This document shows positions 9,745 through 20,624 of a stretch of 64,000 nucleotides of DNA, piece by piece (position 1 is the stretch's first letter; the number at the start of each line of letters is the position of its first letter). Below the pieces are notes generated by a model. That model was given only the letters and a program-made list of their open reading frames with translations, ran no database searches and was not told the DNA's origin. This stretch comes from Athripsodes cinereus (Eukaryota > Arthropoda > Insecta > Trichoptera > Leptoceridae): assembly GCA_947579605.1 (NCBI GenBank), contig OX388305.1, positions 36,221,542-36,285,541 on the forward strand. Reading direction: 5' to 3'. Made by a program: the position numbers and the translations under genes.

Positions 9745-11690
9745 TTTACATGCATGACTGCAAAATTTCAAATATCATACTCAAAGTTTTTAAATACTTA
9801 TACAAAATGAAAGAGGTTGGAACTTTCCTTGATAATTATTTAACCTATCAAAATTAAAAAAAAAATTGGATGTTTTCCTGAGTTCTCGTACCAAATTCTG
9901 ACATTTTTCATCACAAATGATATGAGACAAATTTTTTTATTCACTCTTTATTGTACACTGATTACAAATAATATCATAAAAATATACTGTTGGTTGCGGG
10001 GATGAGGTGTCTGTCGAGTGTAAAATGCGAAAACTTCGTTTATGGCTTTACCTGAATGTAGTTTTCCCTGCTTAACCCTCTTATTAGGTACGTGATGGAC
10101 AGGAATACGTTCATATAGCCAGTAAATTATAGCCACAATGTAGTCCCAGCTATGTAATATGAGACTTTTCCCAGCTTGCAGAAGTTTTGTATTCGTCATT
10201 TGCTAGTTTCTTTAAAATCGTTAAAAGATTATGCATATATTACCAAACGTACAGAAGAATACATTCAAAACTGTATCCAACATTATATAGATATTACGAA
10301 ATTTAATAGTCAAGTTGAGTTGGTGCCTAAGTGCTCTGCTCGCTACCAACTAATTGGTACAACGCAGTGTAGACAATAATATGTTGCACTGATCATTTAT
10401 AAAAGCAATACAATAATAATTAAATGTTGGCGCATGCAGTGTCGGCTCAATTCATGTTCTAATATAAATAATAATAATAATAATATATTATATTGCATTA
10501 TTATCGTTGTAATGCATTTAGGTACTTTGTTTATATTGCTTATATATAAAATATTTACATAAATATATCACTGATTGCTAGTGCAAAATTGAGTTTGAAA
10601 TATGCTGTCCGAATGTTTTGATATTTTGTAGTATTTTATTGAGACGTAAGGTTAAAAAGTTTGCGAATGTGTTTTTTTTTCGAAAGACTGAAGAAAACCC
10701 AGTTTTTCTTATGTCTATGTGTTCTGTATCTCTTAGAATGATTTTCATGCTTAAACACTGAAAACCGAAAACAATTTTTGATATCTTTTATGTGCAAGAG
10801 GATTGATGATAGAATTTCCTGTCATCGCTAACCACTCAAAATTATGTAAATATTTCATGAAATTTTCTAGCATAACATAATAATTTAACTACTAATAAAC
10901 TTTATTGTACAAAATATAAAAATACTATAAGCAGTGATTGATAATTGCGCAGAGGCGCAATATTTTCCAAATAACGATGTATAAATTAAGATAAATACTT
11001 AAATACTAATTATAAATAAATAACACATACATATAAAGAAATACTAAAATATAAGCTAGAAATTTAATAATATATACAAAATTAAAATAAACAATGAATA
11101 ATAATGTTATTAAATTGATATCTCAGATAAGATACTGTAAACGAATTAAATACTTCTACGTCAAAACAAAATTAAACAATCTATATTGAAATATTAGGCA
11201 TCAGCGTGAGTTAAATCTCACCCTTATTTACCCTGTAATCTAAGAAGTTTGTAGGACATCGTATTGTAAAATCCAAATACTCGTACATAAATATATATTC
11301 TATCGTAAATTAGAATATTTTACGAGGACAATAATAATATGTAAGAGATGTCAATAGACAACAATCTTACGTGTAGTTGTGATATACATATGTTGTTTGT
11401 ATACATGTATGTATGTTGGTACAATTGGTACAATAATTTATGTATCTATATTCTATAGCTATACTCTAACTCAGTTCAGGCAGTGTGGTCACAAAATCGT
11501 AAATCTGTGGGCACGTGGTCTGACAATCTTTGCGATAATCTCTTGATATGGAGTATACTCGATATAAACTCTAGTGGATGATCGAAAGAACAATCACAGT
11601 TGATATATTTCATTGCATTAACTTTCTGTGAAAAATATTTTATAATAAAATCTTTGAATGATATTTCAAAATCATTTGATCTTATTACGA
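9745..11690. other. AT-rich stretch with two weak ORFs
   Basis: Two modest opposing open frames occur at 9948-10199 (-) and 10176-10379 (+). The + frame follows a possible 3' splice context (TTGCAG at about 10175-10180) and ends in a stop at 10377-10379, but nothing identifies it as an exon. TTTATTGTAC words near 9950 and 10900 resemble LINE 3' UTR ends read in antisense. No RNA gene recognised. Confidence 0.35.
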
Positions 11691-12112
11691 TAAGAAGAAA
11701 GGTGGCAGCAGATACTGAAAGACACAAGCAGACCCACGACCCTAGACATCCCCTTTGCGATCACCGGATGGCACCTCCAAGATTAGGATCGAGAAAAAGC
11801 TTACTTAAAGTCACAAATGACCTTATAACCTCGTCAGAAAAGCATAGAGAGGACACTGAACAGACTAAAGGTTGGGGTTTTAGGTGAAGAAGTAACCAAT
11901 AGAGGTGGAGCTTTTTGGATGGAGAAGACACTAGCTGGGACTGCGGAGAGGTGCAGAGTGATTCTCATTTATTGCAATGCCCGCTGATGCGGAATGCATG
12001 TAATGTGAGTGACCTAATGCTGGCCGAGTGACAAGGCGATATAATATATCGCTGCATGCTGGAGTGGCAAGGTCTAAAGTTCGGACCCGAAAAGTGAAGT
12101 AAGTATTAAAAA
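11691..12112 (+). pseudogene. LINE-E C-terminal fragment
   Basis: The first part encodes 'MAPPRLGSRKSLLKVTNDLI' residues and the later part 'DCGEVQSDSHLLQCPLMRNA' residues in another frame. The second part is the zinc-like C-x-C ... H-L-L-x-C-P end of jockey-like LINE polyproteins. Frameshifts and stops separate the two. The copy ends near CGGACCCGAAAAGTGAAGTA. A rearranged copy is at 43125-43480. Confidence 0.75.
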
Positions 12113-12959
12113 AACACATTAATACATCTATGGGTGTATTATTTACATTTTTCTATTTAATTTTTCCACTGCTTCTAAAAATCTAGGGAAAGTTAAATCA
12201 TGAGGTAACGAAGAAACCACTGCACGTTTTGGCGTTTATAAAATAATTATCTCTCCGATATGAACTATCAACTTCATCAGGAAGTGATTGTATAAAAACA
12301 TACACTTAATTAGAAATTTTAATTTGTATTGCAGAAATTATATTGTAGGTTCAGATATTCCTTAGCTTATATTATAACTACTGTTATTTTTCATACATAA
12401 CGTTGGATAAGTTGTCCTTATTTTCCGTCACCTTGTGATCCTGTGCACCAAACCAGTCACGAATAAAGTTTGAGCAAACTGGTCTGAGACATTGACAGAT
12501 TTAAATCAGTACAAAATTATTATTATTATCATTGTTATCTTAAACTAGTGTTTACATAAAAGTTCTTGTGAAATATGTTTGTTTGCGGTTGCAGAATAAT
12601 CACAGAACGACATAGATTGATGTGTTTAGTCATTTAGTGTCTCTCAGATGGCACATGGTTATTACTCGATTATTGTCATTGTCCATATATGTTTGTTTGA
12701 AACAATGGTCAGACAGTTTGATGATGACAATATTATCGTGTGTTACAATACAAGTTACACATGATTGCCATAGTCATACTCGTACCTACTGTGTGTTGAA
12801 ATAGTCCATGCAGGTATTAGTTGTACCTATTTTTGTACCGACAATCAAAACGATCTATAAACATACTGCAATATGCTATTTCGTATAATATTGGGTGATA
12901 ATAAATATAATAAATATTTTTTTTATAAACATATCAATTTGTAATACGAAATATTACTC
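12113..12959. other. AT-rich stretch
   Basis: No gene or repeat recognised. Confidence 0.5.
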
Positions 12960-13033
12960 ACTGTGATGACGAAAATAAATCTAAAGTATGCGTTTTCATT
13001 AAAGTTCATTTTATTTAATATCACAGAGCAGAA
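12960..13033 (+). repeat. Direct repeat flanking a LINE insertion (left)
   Basis: Similar to 13733-13790: both run from a TGACGAxAAAATAAA-like start to GAGCAGAATCAC. They bracket LINE-A plus SINE-B. They are too diverged and too long to be a simple target duplication. Confidence 0.5.
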
Positions 13034-13059
13034 TCACCATTCTGGTACCGACACTTATG

Positions 13060-13712
13060 TATGCAAACGAAACTTGAACATGGCTGAAGAAAGATGAGAG
13101 TGGAATAAATGCTATGGAGATGCGTCCACTGAGAAGAATGGTTGGTTAACGGTTGCGACATAGAGGATATCAGGAGAATGAGCGGATGTGATAGGAGTGT
13201 TGTGGACAGAATGCGTGTAAACAAGTTAAGATGGTTTGGATATGTTGAGCGAATGCACGATGACGAAGAGGATGTATTTATCTGAAATAGGTGGTGTGAG
13301 AAAGCGCGGACGTCCAAGAACCACGTGGCTTGATTACGTGTATCAAATTCTTAAAGACCTTAAAGACGGCCGCATGTTGAGTAAGAGAGATTGGCGTGCA
13401 TGTATGAGAAACTGGGTGAATGTAGAGGAACCGAAAGAAGCATGTAAGGATAGATATTGAGTACGTCGGTAGCCTGGAGGTAGAGTCTCGGCCTTCAGAA
13501 CAAGGGGTCCGTGGTTCGATCCCAGGTGCCGGCAAACTCCCCTTTCACGGCACAAGCTTTTAGCTTAGTGTGAATGGTGTATAAGGTTGTATTTGGGTTT
13601 ATAACAAAAACCCAGATATATCTTTTTTTAAAAAAAAAAAAAAAAGATCTATAAGACGTTCTGTTCTCTCTGTTAACCTCACCTGGGACACGGCGTGAGG
13701 GTATAGTATAGT
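13060..13712 (+). mobile_element. LINE-A 3' end interrupted by a SINE
   Basis: From 13060 the frame fragments include 'NAMEMR', 'VNKLRWFGYVERM', 'KRGRPRTTWLDYV' and 'DWRACMRNWVNVEEPKEACKD'. This is the thumb-distal region of an insect LINE RT. At about 13458 the coding sequence is broken by SINE-B and resumes at 13651 with GATCTATAAGACGTTCTGTT, ending in GACACGGCGTGAGGGTATAG. Comparison with 2367-2475 shows that the two LINE parts are adjacent in an uninterrupted copy. Confidence 0.8.
13459..13650 (+). mobile_element. SINE-B copy, full length, nested in LINE-A
   Basis: Complete tRNA-like head (GGTAGCCTGGAGGTAGAG, B-box GGTTCGATCCC), body and A-rich tail (13628-13645). AGAT borders both sides, a minimal target duplication. 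It inserted after the LINE-A copy and gives a relative age. Confidence 0.85.
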
Positions 13713-13790
13713 GGTAGTAAAAAATTTCTTACTATGACGACAAAAATAAACATGTAGTTCATATTATTTAATATCGCTGAGCAGAATCAC

Positions 13791-14795
13791 ATCATTGTAA
13801 ACAAATTTCAAACAACATCGTATCCGACTTCAAAGTATAAACGATAATAATATTTTGAAGATGTAAAGATTTCAAGCTAAGCAATTATTTTATTAACATT
13901 CCTATGAAAGATACATATTTGTAAGTTATCATTTATGCATATATTATTCATAATACAAGGAGTATAACAGTATTTAGCTCTATATTAGATATCAGTGTAG
14001 AAATTATCATTAATCAATTCCATTAAATGTATTTATAATCGTTGTTATAGAAGGGAGTTCAGGATTTAATTTGTTTAATTGCACAATATTCCATCAGAAA
14101 ATAATAATTGTCTTCGGTCGGTACAAGCTTTAATGCATTACTTATTATCAAACGATTTGTTATGTTATTGGGTGTTACCGTTTAATAGATAGGTAGGTTG
14201 CATGAAACTAGGTCAGTTTTCCACATCGACTAAAACTATCATGTTTACATTTCCGAAACTGACTTGTCATATTGTTGTGACGCAAATAGGTCTGGTTAAA
14301 TATAACCTGCGACAGAACTGGTTATAGGACTATTAATGATTCAACAATGATCTTACCAAACGTTTTATTGCTCATGATTAGGTCTTCTTGAAATAAATTA
14401 TACATAATATAAATACCATTTTATTTAGCAAATGCAACTTATTAAGTTTGTAATAATTTGGTCTCCCATTTCGTGTTCCGTCATTCCGTAAGTTGTCAAG
14501 TGTCCCGTAGAAAGCAAATGTTCGAAAGAATAAAGACATTTTACAAATTAAATTAAAGGATGAGTTTTGCCACCTATCCTGAGTGTTTTAAATTGTTGCA
14601 AGCACGAAGAAAATAGCTTGTATGTTTATTATATGCAGCTGATTTACTGGTTTCTTCAATTTTGAGATATACCGTAATGGTACAGTACAGTATTAATATA
14701 TTTTCTCTAATGTTCACTGAAAAACATAAATATTTTTTATTAATTAATGCATAATTATAAAGGCACACAACCTTACGTAGAAGACACTTAATGGA
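13791..14795. other. AT-rich stretch
   Basis: No supported gene. Only short uninformative ORFs. Confidence 0.5.
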
Positions 14796-15150
14796 GTGTT
14801 CACATATCCTAAGAATATCCTCAGGCGAATTTCAAAATATATCGCCAGGCGAAAAAACAAAATTCGTCGGACATCCATTGATCGTCACACCTGTTCACGA
14901 AGCGGGAAACATTACAAAATTTAAAGGTTATAAAGTTTTTACCATAGATACGAACGCCGCGCACGCTGATTGAACGATTTGCGCATGCGCAAATCGTTCA
15001 ATCAGCCGAAAAAGTTGGAAGGTGGTCAACTCGAGACGATATCGTTTCTACTGGTTTTTATCGTTTCAGACTAGCTGTCATTTTGTTCACACGGTTCAAA
15101 TGACTGGCGATATTTTGGTGCCCTGGCGATATTCGCCAAAGTAAGAACAC
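14796..15150. mobile_element. TIR element T, copy 1, with 42-bp palindrome
   Basis: The element starts GTGTTC and ends GAACAC; imperfect terminal inverted repeats share ATCGCCAGG-type words. A second, inverted copy starts at about 63745 and runs off the right edge. The centre holds a perfect palindrome at 14965-15006 (21-base arms, no spacer) that includes the self-complementary core TTGCGCATGCGCAA. Noncoding. The transposon class is not identified. Confidence 0.7.
14965..15006. repeat. 42-bp perfect palindrome
   Basis: Two 21-base arms without spacer inside element T. The other copy of T (around 63895-63935) has only one diverged arm at this point, so the palindrome is not a fixed part of the family. 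Confidence 0.9.
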
Positions 15151-15187
15151 CACATAACTTCAACAATTCAGTGATGATGCAAGCCAA

Positions 15188-15515
15188 TCAACCTGAATGT
15201 CTATTTTTTTTATTGCTAAGGAAAGGACAATCTTCATGTTTATTACTTGCAGTTAGTCCTTGCCGTAAGGGGTATGGCGTGATGGTATCCATCACACCTG
15301 GGAACAGGACGCTACTGATCGCGCCAAGTGGAGAAAATTGATATAAAGTTACAGCCCAAATGACAGAAGACACCAAGGCCCACCACCTGCGGGAGAACAT
15401 CCATGTCCCAAATGCGACAGAGTGTGCTTGTCTCAGATTGGCCTATTTAATCATCTGAGATGGCACAGCAGAGTGGGTGCAGCACAGTCAGATCCGCCTT
15501 GAAACTGAAGCGCTC
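15188..15515 (+). pseudogene. LINE-F C-terminus with C2H2 finger
   Basis: The + strand encodes 'DRAKWRKLI', then after a stop a peptide with C-x2-C-x12-H-x3-H spacing ('CPKCDRVCLSQIGLFNHLRWH' minus its last residue fits the C2H2 pattern). Some insect and other animal LINEs carry such a finger after the RT thumb ('...IGL..H.R.H'). The copy is broken and runs to about 15515. Upstream, 15240-15330 is GC-richer and probably belongs to the same element. Confidence 0.65.
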
Positions 15516-15539
15516 ACGATACTCGCTTTGTCGAGTTGT

Positions 15540-15896
15540 TGGCATATAATATGGCGTGATAGTATATTAGTAGTAAAAACTAGGAATTAAACAAATTAAT
15601 GTATTGTGTTCAGGAAGTTACGCACGTAATCCTAGAATAAGATGTAATGGATAAGAATATCAATGTGTCATTGAAGTGTCGGTAGATATATTATAGCTAT
15701 ACTAAAACTATTTACAAACAACTATTAAATACTTTAATCGATACATAGTAAAACTATGAAAACCTGCCCAGATCAATGTTTACAAACACTGTGACTATGA
15801 GTCATGCGGTAAAACATTTGACAAACATACTAACTTAGCATTGCCTGTCCACAGAATTTCTGATTAATATCAAAATTTGAAAACTTGATTGAACAT
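15540..15896. other. AT-rich stretch starting with LINE-A-like tail
   Basis: TATGGCGTGATAGTATATTA at 15548-15567 resembles the LINE-A 3' ending. The remainder has no recognised content. Confidence 0.4.
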
Positions 15897-15990
15897 CTAA
15901 GCGGCGCGGCTCGGAGACTTGACTGCAACGGGCGCCGCCGTTTATACATATCTCTACGCCTCGCAGTACAATCTATAACCGGATATTGAG
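15897..15990 (+). promoter_or_regulatory. GC-rich patch with promoter-like spacing
   Basis: An island of high G+C (GCGGCGCGGC, GGGCGCCGCCG) in AT-rich DNA. It is followed by TTTATACATA at 15941-15950 and, about 24 bases after TATA, by CGCAGTAC at 15962-15969. The spacing resembles an insect TATA plus initiator promoter, and GAGAGGTGTAAAT at about 15988 could be a 5' splice site. No downstream exon is visible, so this is speculative. Confidence 0.2.
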
Positions 15991-16235
15991 AGGTGTAAAT
16001 ATTTCTAAATTATTTATACTGAACAACCATTTAGTTTTCTGTGATTAATTTTTGCTTTTCTTGATGATTATCACAAGTGGAATTCAAGCACATTAAAACA
16101 CATATTATTAAACTTTGTACTAATAATAATAATAAGCATTCCTATATACAAAGATAACTACTTAGACACTTCAGTGAAAATAAAAATTAATAGCAGATTA
16201 AAGAAATAATGTAATTTAATTATTATAAATGACAA

Positions 16236-16501
16236 GATAGAACCGTTTCTGTCCTTCCCTTACTGTAAGTTTTCTTTATAATGTATGCACATGATTGGCG
16301 GGTTTTCGGACTCGGCAGTGATTCTTTAAAATTATCATGTTCTTTTTTTCTTTCATTGTAGTATGTTTGCTAAGATTTATTTTGTAATGTGTTAGCAAAC
16401 TTTGCTGGTTTATGTGCCAATTTTTTTTATCTATTTGTATTACCTATGTATTGTAATAACTGTATGTTTGCGTAAACTATAAAATAAAAATAAAATAAAA
16501 T
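16236..16501 (+). repeat. Repeat U copy 1, LINE 3'-UTR-like
   Basis: Shares a long stretch with 39455-39730, and its last part with 50055-50298: AACTTTGCTGGTTTATGTGC, then TGTTTGCGTAAACTATAAAA, then an AAAAT tail. A conserved 3' part with a simple-repeat tail fits a LINE or SINE 3' end. Noncoding. Confidence 0.75.
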
Positions 16502-16710
16502 AGAAGATAGCTTAATGTATGAAGAAAGAATTATCCTGTCTACTATGTAATTATGCAAATATTAATGACTAGACTATAAGAGATTTAAGTTCCATTCAAT
16601 GTGAAGTGACCTAATATGATACGGAAATATGATTATGTAGGTACTATTAAATTATTGATAAATTATTTTAATTGTATTTTTTTTTTTAAATATTATTAAA
16701 ATAAATAAAA

Positions 16711-16990
16711 TAATATTAAATAATTTATAAATAATTAAAAACACTGTTATATTTTCACTACATTTATTTAAACTCTAACGTTTTCGCCCACTTCAATGGG
16801 CATTCTCAAGAGTACTGAATAGGTAAAATGTGCTTTACAAAAATTTAAGGTGGTCACAGAGGGGTGAGAGGGCCCTTCTTGAGAATGCCCATTGAAGTGG
16901 GCGAAAACGTTAGAGTTTAAATAAATATAGTGAAAATATAACAGTGTTTTTTATAAATTATTTTATATGAATTTTCACAGTGCAAACACA
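16711..16990. mobile_element. Penelope-like fold-back unit a
   Basis: Imperfect inverted repeat: left arm about 16711-16810, right arm 16878-16970, loop about 67 bases. The outer arm contains AAACACTGTTATATTTTCAC, shared in form with five other units. The right side continues into ATGAATTTTCACAGTG, matching ATGAATTTCCACAGTG beside unit b. The arms contain GAAAACGTTA preceded by a strong stem (TGCCCA/TGGGC) and a CTTGAGAA-like box. No ORF remains. Confidence 0.65.
16874..16918 (+). ncRNA. Hammerhead-like motif, unit a
   Basis: The expected layout is present: a box TTGAGAA in place of CTGANGA (C3 and G8 altered), one extra T, stem II of about five pairs, GAAA, the self-complementary AACGTT for stem III, and A at the cleavage position. 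In the left arm, read on the minus strand, ACTC and GAGT give a 4-bp stem I; the right-arm copy has lost it. Probably inactive. Confidence 0.4.
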
Positions 16991-17019
16991 AACATCCTTC
17001 AACAATAAATAATATTAAA

Positions 17020-17350
17020 ATAAAATAATCTTTATTGTACATATTTTAAGTGGTACAAATGGCGGGTAATTTCTGACAACCAACCAGTAAAGATAGTTAA
17101 CAATTTGATGCACTGCTGTCCTGTTGTGATTTTGAGTTATGTTACGAAAAATTTGGAAAGAAACATTATACCAATAGATAGATTTATCTTGACATAGTAA
17201 ATTTTGGAGAATGGAGCAACAAGAATCTTACTGCACCATAATCTGATTACATCAATAATAATGAATATACATAATTACAAAGTTATAAAATAATGTGATA
17301 CAAATAATTGATATTGTGCAATGGGCGAGTTTATCGCAAGAGCGATATTT
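17020..17350 (-). repeat. Repeat V copy, LINE 3'-UTR-like
   Basis: TTTATTGTACATATTTTAAG near 17030 and GCAATGGGCGAGTTTATCGC near 17320 recur, with changes, at 24050-24165 and 51878-51985. The orientation is inferred from CAATAAA-type ends read in antisense. Noncoding. Confidence 0.45.
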
Positions 17351-17859
17351 TACTTACTTAATATTACTTATTTACTATTCTTTTCTCTGTAGAAGCATTT
17401 TAAGTACTATGGATAAATGATATTATATCTCTGCCAATTTGTCAAACTAAGATTCATCTTTCGTTATCTCTAGATATGATTAATGGATTGCATTTGCTAC
17501 GATTTATTAGTATAAAGTATAATATTGATGTATTTACTAAGGAAAAGTGTCTCCGTAATAATACGGCATAGATGTGAACACAATAATAATTTATTAAAGT
17601 TTCTCGTACTGGTACGTGACGTCTCAAATGGAGGTAAATAATAATGCATAACTGTTTTATTGCCTGATAAATTATGTTTTAATATCCTAAGCATTTATCG
17701 GAAGCTGGCGGTGGGAGGTATAGTATAAGTACAAATGCACAACAATAGAAATAAGTACCTTAGTACCTACATCAAAGATAATCCGTTAAGAATGAATTAA
17801 AACTTGAAACTTTTTTAATACACACTTTTTATTTTTACAATAAAATATTACCTATATAT
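17351..17859. other. AT-rich stretch
   Basis: No gene or recognised repeat. Confidence 0.5.
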
Positions 17860-18080
17860 GTGAATTGAACTCATGAAATTACCATTTTAAAGCTTCGAAA
17901 AGACAACATCACCTTATTCGGTAGTGCCCCGGACGGCACTTGAACCCGCATCCCTACCTTTACGCGAGGAGTGCTTTGTCCAATTAAACTACCGAGCGAC
18001 ATGCCGAAGGCTCCAATATTCACTCTTATAAACCCGGATGACAGATTTTCGTGTTGGTAGTTTCATGGGTTAAATTTACA
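17860..18080 (-). mobile_element. SINE-C copy 1 (tRNA-like)
   Basis: On the minus strand: TTTAATTGGACAAAGCACTC (A-box side), then GCGGGTTCAAGTGCCGTCC with a B-box-like core, then GGTGATGTTGTCTTTTC. A relative at 27600-27895 shares all of these. A further ATGAAATTACC / GTTTCATGGGT pair at the outer edges suggests an inverted arrangement of family ends. Too degenerate for a functional tRNA. Confidence 0.6.
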
Positions 18081-18137
18081 TAATTATATAACCTCATACA
18101 ATCGTTTATTGTAAAATAACATTAAAAAAAACACACG

Positions 18138-18370
18138 TATAGACAATTCACACAGACCGAGCTAGTCCCAAACTAAGATATGAATCTTGTATTTTGGGTA
18201 CTAACACGACGATACACATATATACAATGCACTGAACACATATACATGTAACACCCAGACCCAGGACAATTTGAAAAAGGTCATTCTTCATTTTGCCCTG
18301 GTCGGGAATCGAACCCGGGACCTCGTGACTCAAAGGCGAGTGCGTTAGCCTCCACGCTACACCGGTCGTC
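18138..18370 (-). mobile_element. SINE-A copy, near full length
   Basis: Minus-strand copy with the complete tRNA-like head (GTGTAGCGTGGAGGCTAACG; B-box GGTTCGATTCC) and the body down to GTGTGAATTGTCTATACG. There is no clear A-tail. The best reference copy of the family together with 20287-20534. Confidence 0.85.
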
Positions 18371-19949
18371 ATCACATGAATACATGCTTTGTGATTTACC
18401 AAATGTTTTTACCATTGCCAAATTTTATACAAAAATGTATCATTTAACGATTTTTAAGACCGACAATAACTTCTAGGCTATTTAGCATTTCTATTAGAGT
18501 AGATATTTGAGAAACTACTAATTCGATTTTTTTAAAACAGATAATTTAGTAATATTATTACATCCAAAATATCTGTTACACTATTTTGTAAATAGATTTT
18601 ATTTCTTGTCAAAAAACATATCGTGAAAGATTCTAATAACTCTTAATGCACAAGCTTGATAACTAGAACAAGTGACATGAAAGTTACGACATAAAATATT
18701 AAGTAAACATACATATTTATTTATGATACTATCAATTACGTTTGTTTAATATTAAAATTCTCCACTGAATAAAGGTATGATTTAATAAGATGTCGATTAA
18801 TAAATTTGTCTATTGCTTGTAAGATATCTGGTAAGGAATTTTTAATGACCGGTGTTAATCTTCCATTCAAACGATTAATATAATTCTTAATGATGTGAGC
18901 AAATTGATACAAGATATAAATATTCAAATGAACTGATTAATGCACGCATAGCTAATGAATAATCCAGTTGATTATATTATTGAGATCAGAAACCTCATTT
19001 GCAAGTGAAGATTATTTATTTTACAACCTGTTCTTAATTACACATTATTAAATATTTAATAACATCTGAAACGTTGGAATCGATGCCAGAAATAACGTTA
19101 ATGTGATTGACTAGAAAAGATAAGGAGAAAATTATATTCAATGTATTCTTTTTTCTATAGATTCCTCATTTAATTAAATCAAATAAGACACAATAATAAT
19201 TTATAGTATTGATAGAACTAATTATTGAATTAATAATTGCATCTCTTTTGTGCTGCAGTGCCAATTACACGTGTGTTGTGGTATTCATCTGACATATTTG
19301 TATTTAGATATATGCAAGAAGCCTTTTATACGAGAGTGCACAAGAGTGAGCTGGGAAGAAGAAAAACATTCAAATAAAGCTACAAAAACTTGTGTGCTTT
19401 GAAAAGTACATACTTTGAAATGATACATAATTAATAAATCCAGATTCTGAAGGAACAATAATGTTTTTTAGATAAATATGTAAGAAACAAACACATTAAA
19501 TATTTTATGAATATATTGTACATATTGATGAAATCATGACGTTTAGTACGAAGCTCATAGGTTGTAACAATTAGCTTTTATAACAATTAGCTTCTATACA
19601 TATAATCCTAACACTGCAATATAACAACATAACACTAAAGCTATTAAGTCCATTTATTAACAATGACCAGTGTCTGTGTACTAAAACAGTCTTACAATCA
19701 TAATTGTGATTATTACGAGTTTTAGACCAAGTGCAGATTTTGTAAACATTACTATGTTCAACAAAAGCTTGTTTGTAGTACGTAGAATACTAGGATCTAG
19801 GATGTTTTTTTCACTATCGTGCGATTTGGAAATCGAAAAAATTATCTTATCACAAACAAGAGTATTATAATAATAATAATAACTAAACATTTTTCAATTA
19901 CCACCGCAAAGGCCCATTCAAGAATCATAACACCTCCTGAACAATAGAG
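18371..19949. other. AT-rich stretch, 1.6 kb
   Basis: No supported gene, RNA gene or repeat. Only short ORFs of AT-rich composition. Confidence 0.5.
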
Positions 19950-19952
19950 TCT

Positions 19953-20200
19953 TTAACCCTGCCTTGAATACTTCCACATTCTCCAGAGGTCACCATTTAC
20001 CTTATTGCCAGAAACTTTTCTCCTTTCAATATCGCTTTCACACTTCCCATCTCTCGTGAACAAACTACCTAAGTACACACGTTCGGCAACTTGTTCTAAC
20101 ACTTCGTTGCCAATCATTATCTGGCATACTGTTCTCTCATTTCCTTTTTCAAACACCATGATTTTTGTCTTTTTTGCATCATTCTTAATCCATATTTTGC
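19953..20200 (-). pseudogene. LINE-A RT fragment (palm/thumb)
   Basis: On the minus strand the frame encodes 'NDAKKTKIMVFEKG', then 'ERVYLGSLFTRDGKCESDIERR' residues and 'GNKVNG', a region just after the catalytic motif in insect LINE reverse transcriptases. The catalytic core is absent and the frame degrades after 'WRMWKYS'. The element lies directly against MITE-M copy 3. Confidence 0.8.
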
Positions 20201-20202
20201 AC

Positions 20203-20624
20203 ACTGAGAAAAATACTATCGCAAACAAGTCGTTGGTAAATTTACCAACAATTTATTTGCAAAAATTTAATATTATAGATTCGTACTTTTTTTTTTTATA
20301 TAGACAATTCACACAGACCGAGCTAGTCCCAAACTAAGATGAATCTTGTATTATGGGTACTAACACGGCGATACACATATACAATGCACTAAACACATAT
20401 ATGTACATGTAACACCCAGACCCAGGACAATCTGAAAAAGGTCATTCTTCATTTTGCCCTGGCCGGGAATCGAACCCGGGACCTCGTGACTCAAAGGCAA
20501 GTGCGTTAGCCTCCGCGCCACACCGGTCGTCGGTACTAATGAATCGTTTGTACTATCTCTGGTCCTAATCTGATAGTACGTACCAACGATTCGTTGTGAA
20601 ATTTCGTTAGTATTTTTCTCAGTG
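20203..20624. mobile_element. MITE-M copy 3, split by a SINE
   Basis: The best ends of the family: left CACTGAGAAAAATACTA, right TAGTATTTTTCTCAGTG, a clean inverted repeat. The body is interrupted after GATTCGTAC by SINE-A and resumes GTACTAATGAATCG; GTAC is present on both sides. CA dinucleotides flank the element. Confidence 0.85.
20287..20534 (-). mobile_element. SINE-A copy, full length, nested in MITE-M
   Basis: T run at 20287-20299 is the antisense of a poly(A) tail. The tRNA-like head at the right end carries the B-box GGTTCGATTCC and the A-box-side block GTGTGGCGCGGAGGCTAACG. Insertion into MITE-M gives a short GTAC duplication. It postdates the MITE. Confidence 0.85.

Noticed and set aside
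10176..10379. Possible last exon after TTGCAG
   Set aside because: No motif, no second exon, no codon-bias contrast with the flanks. Kept only as a note in the surrounding stretch.
18138..18370. tRNA gene suggested by the A- and B-box-like blocks
   Set aside because: The sequence recurs with a long shared non-tRNA body and sometimes an A tail, and the acceptor strands do not pair. It is a SINE head. The same holds for SINE-B and SINE-C heads.
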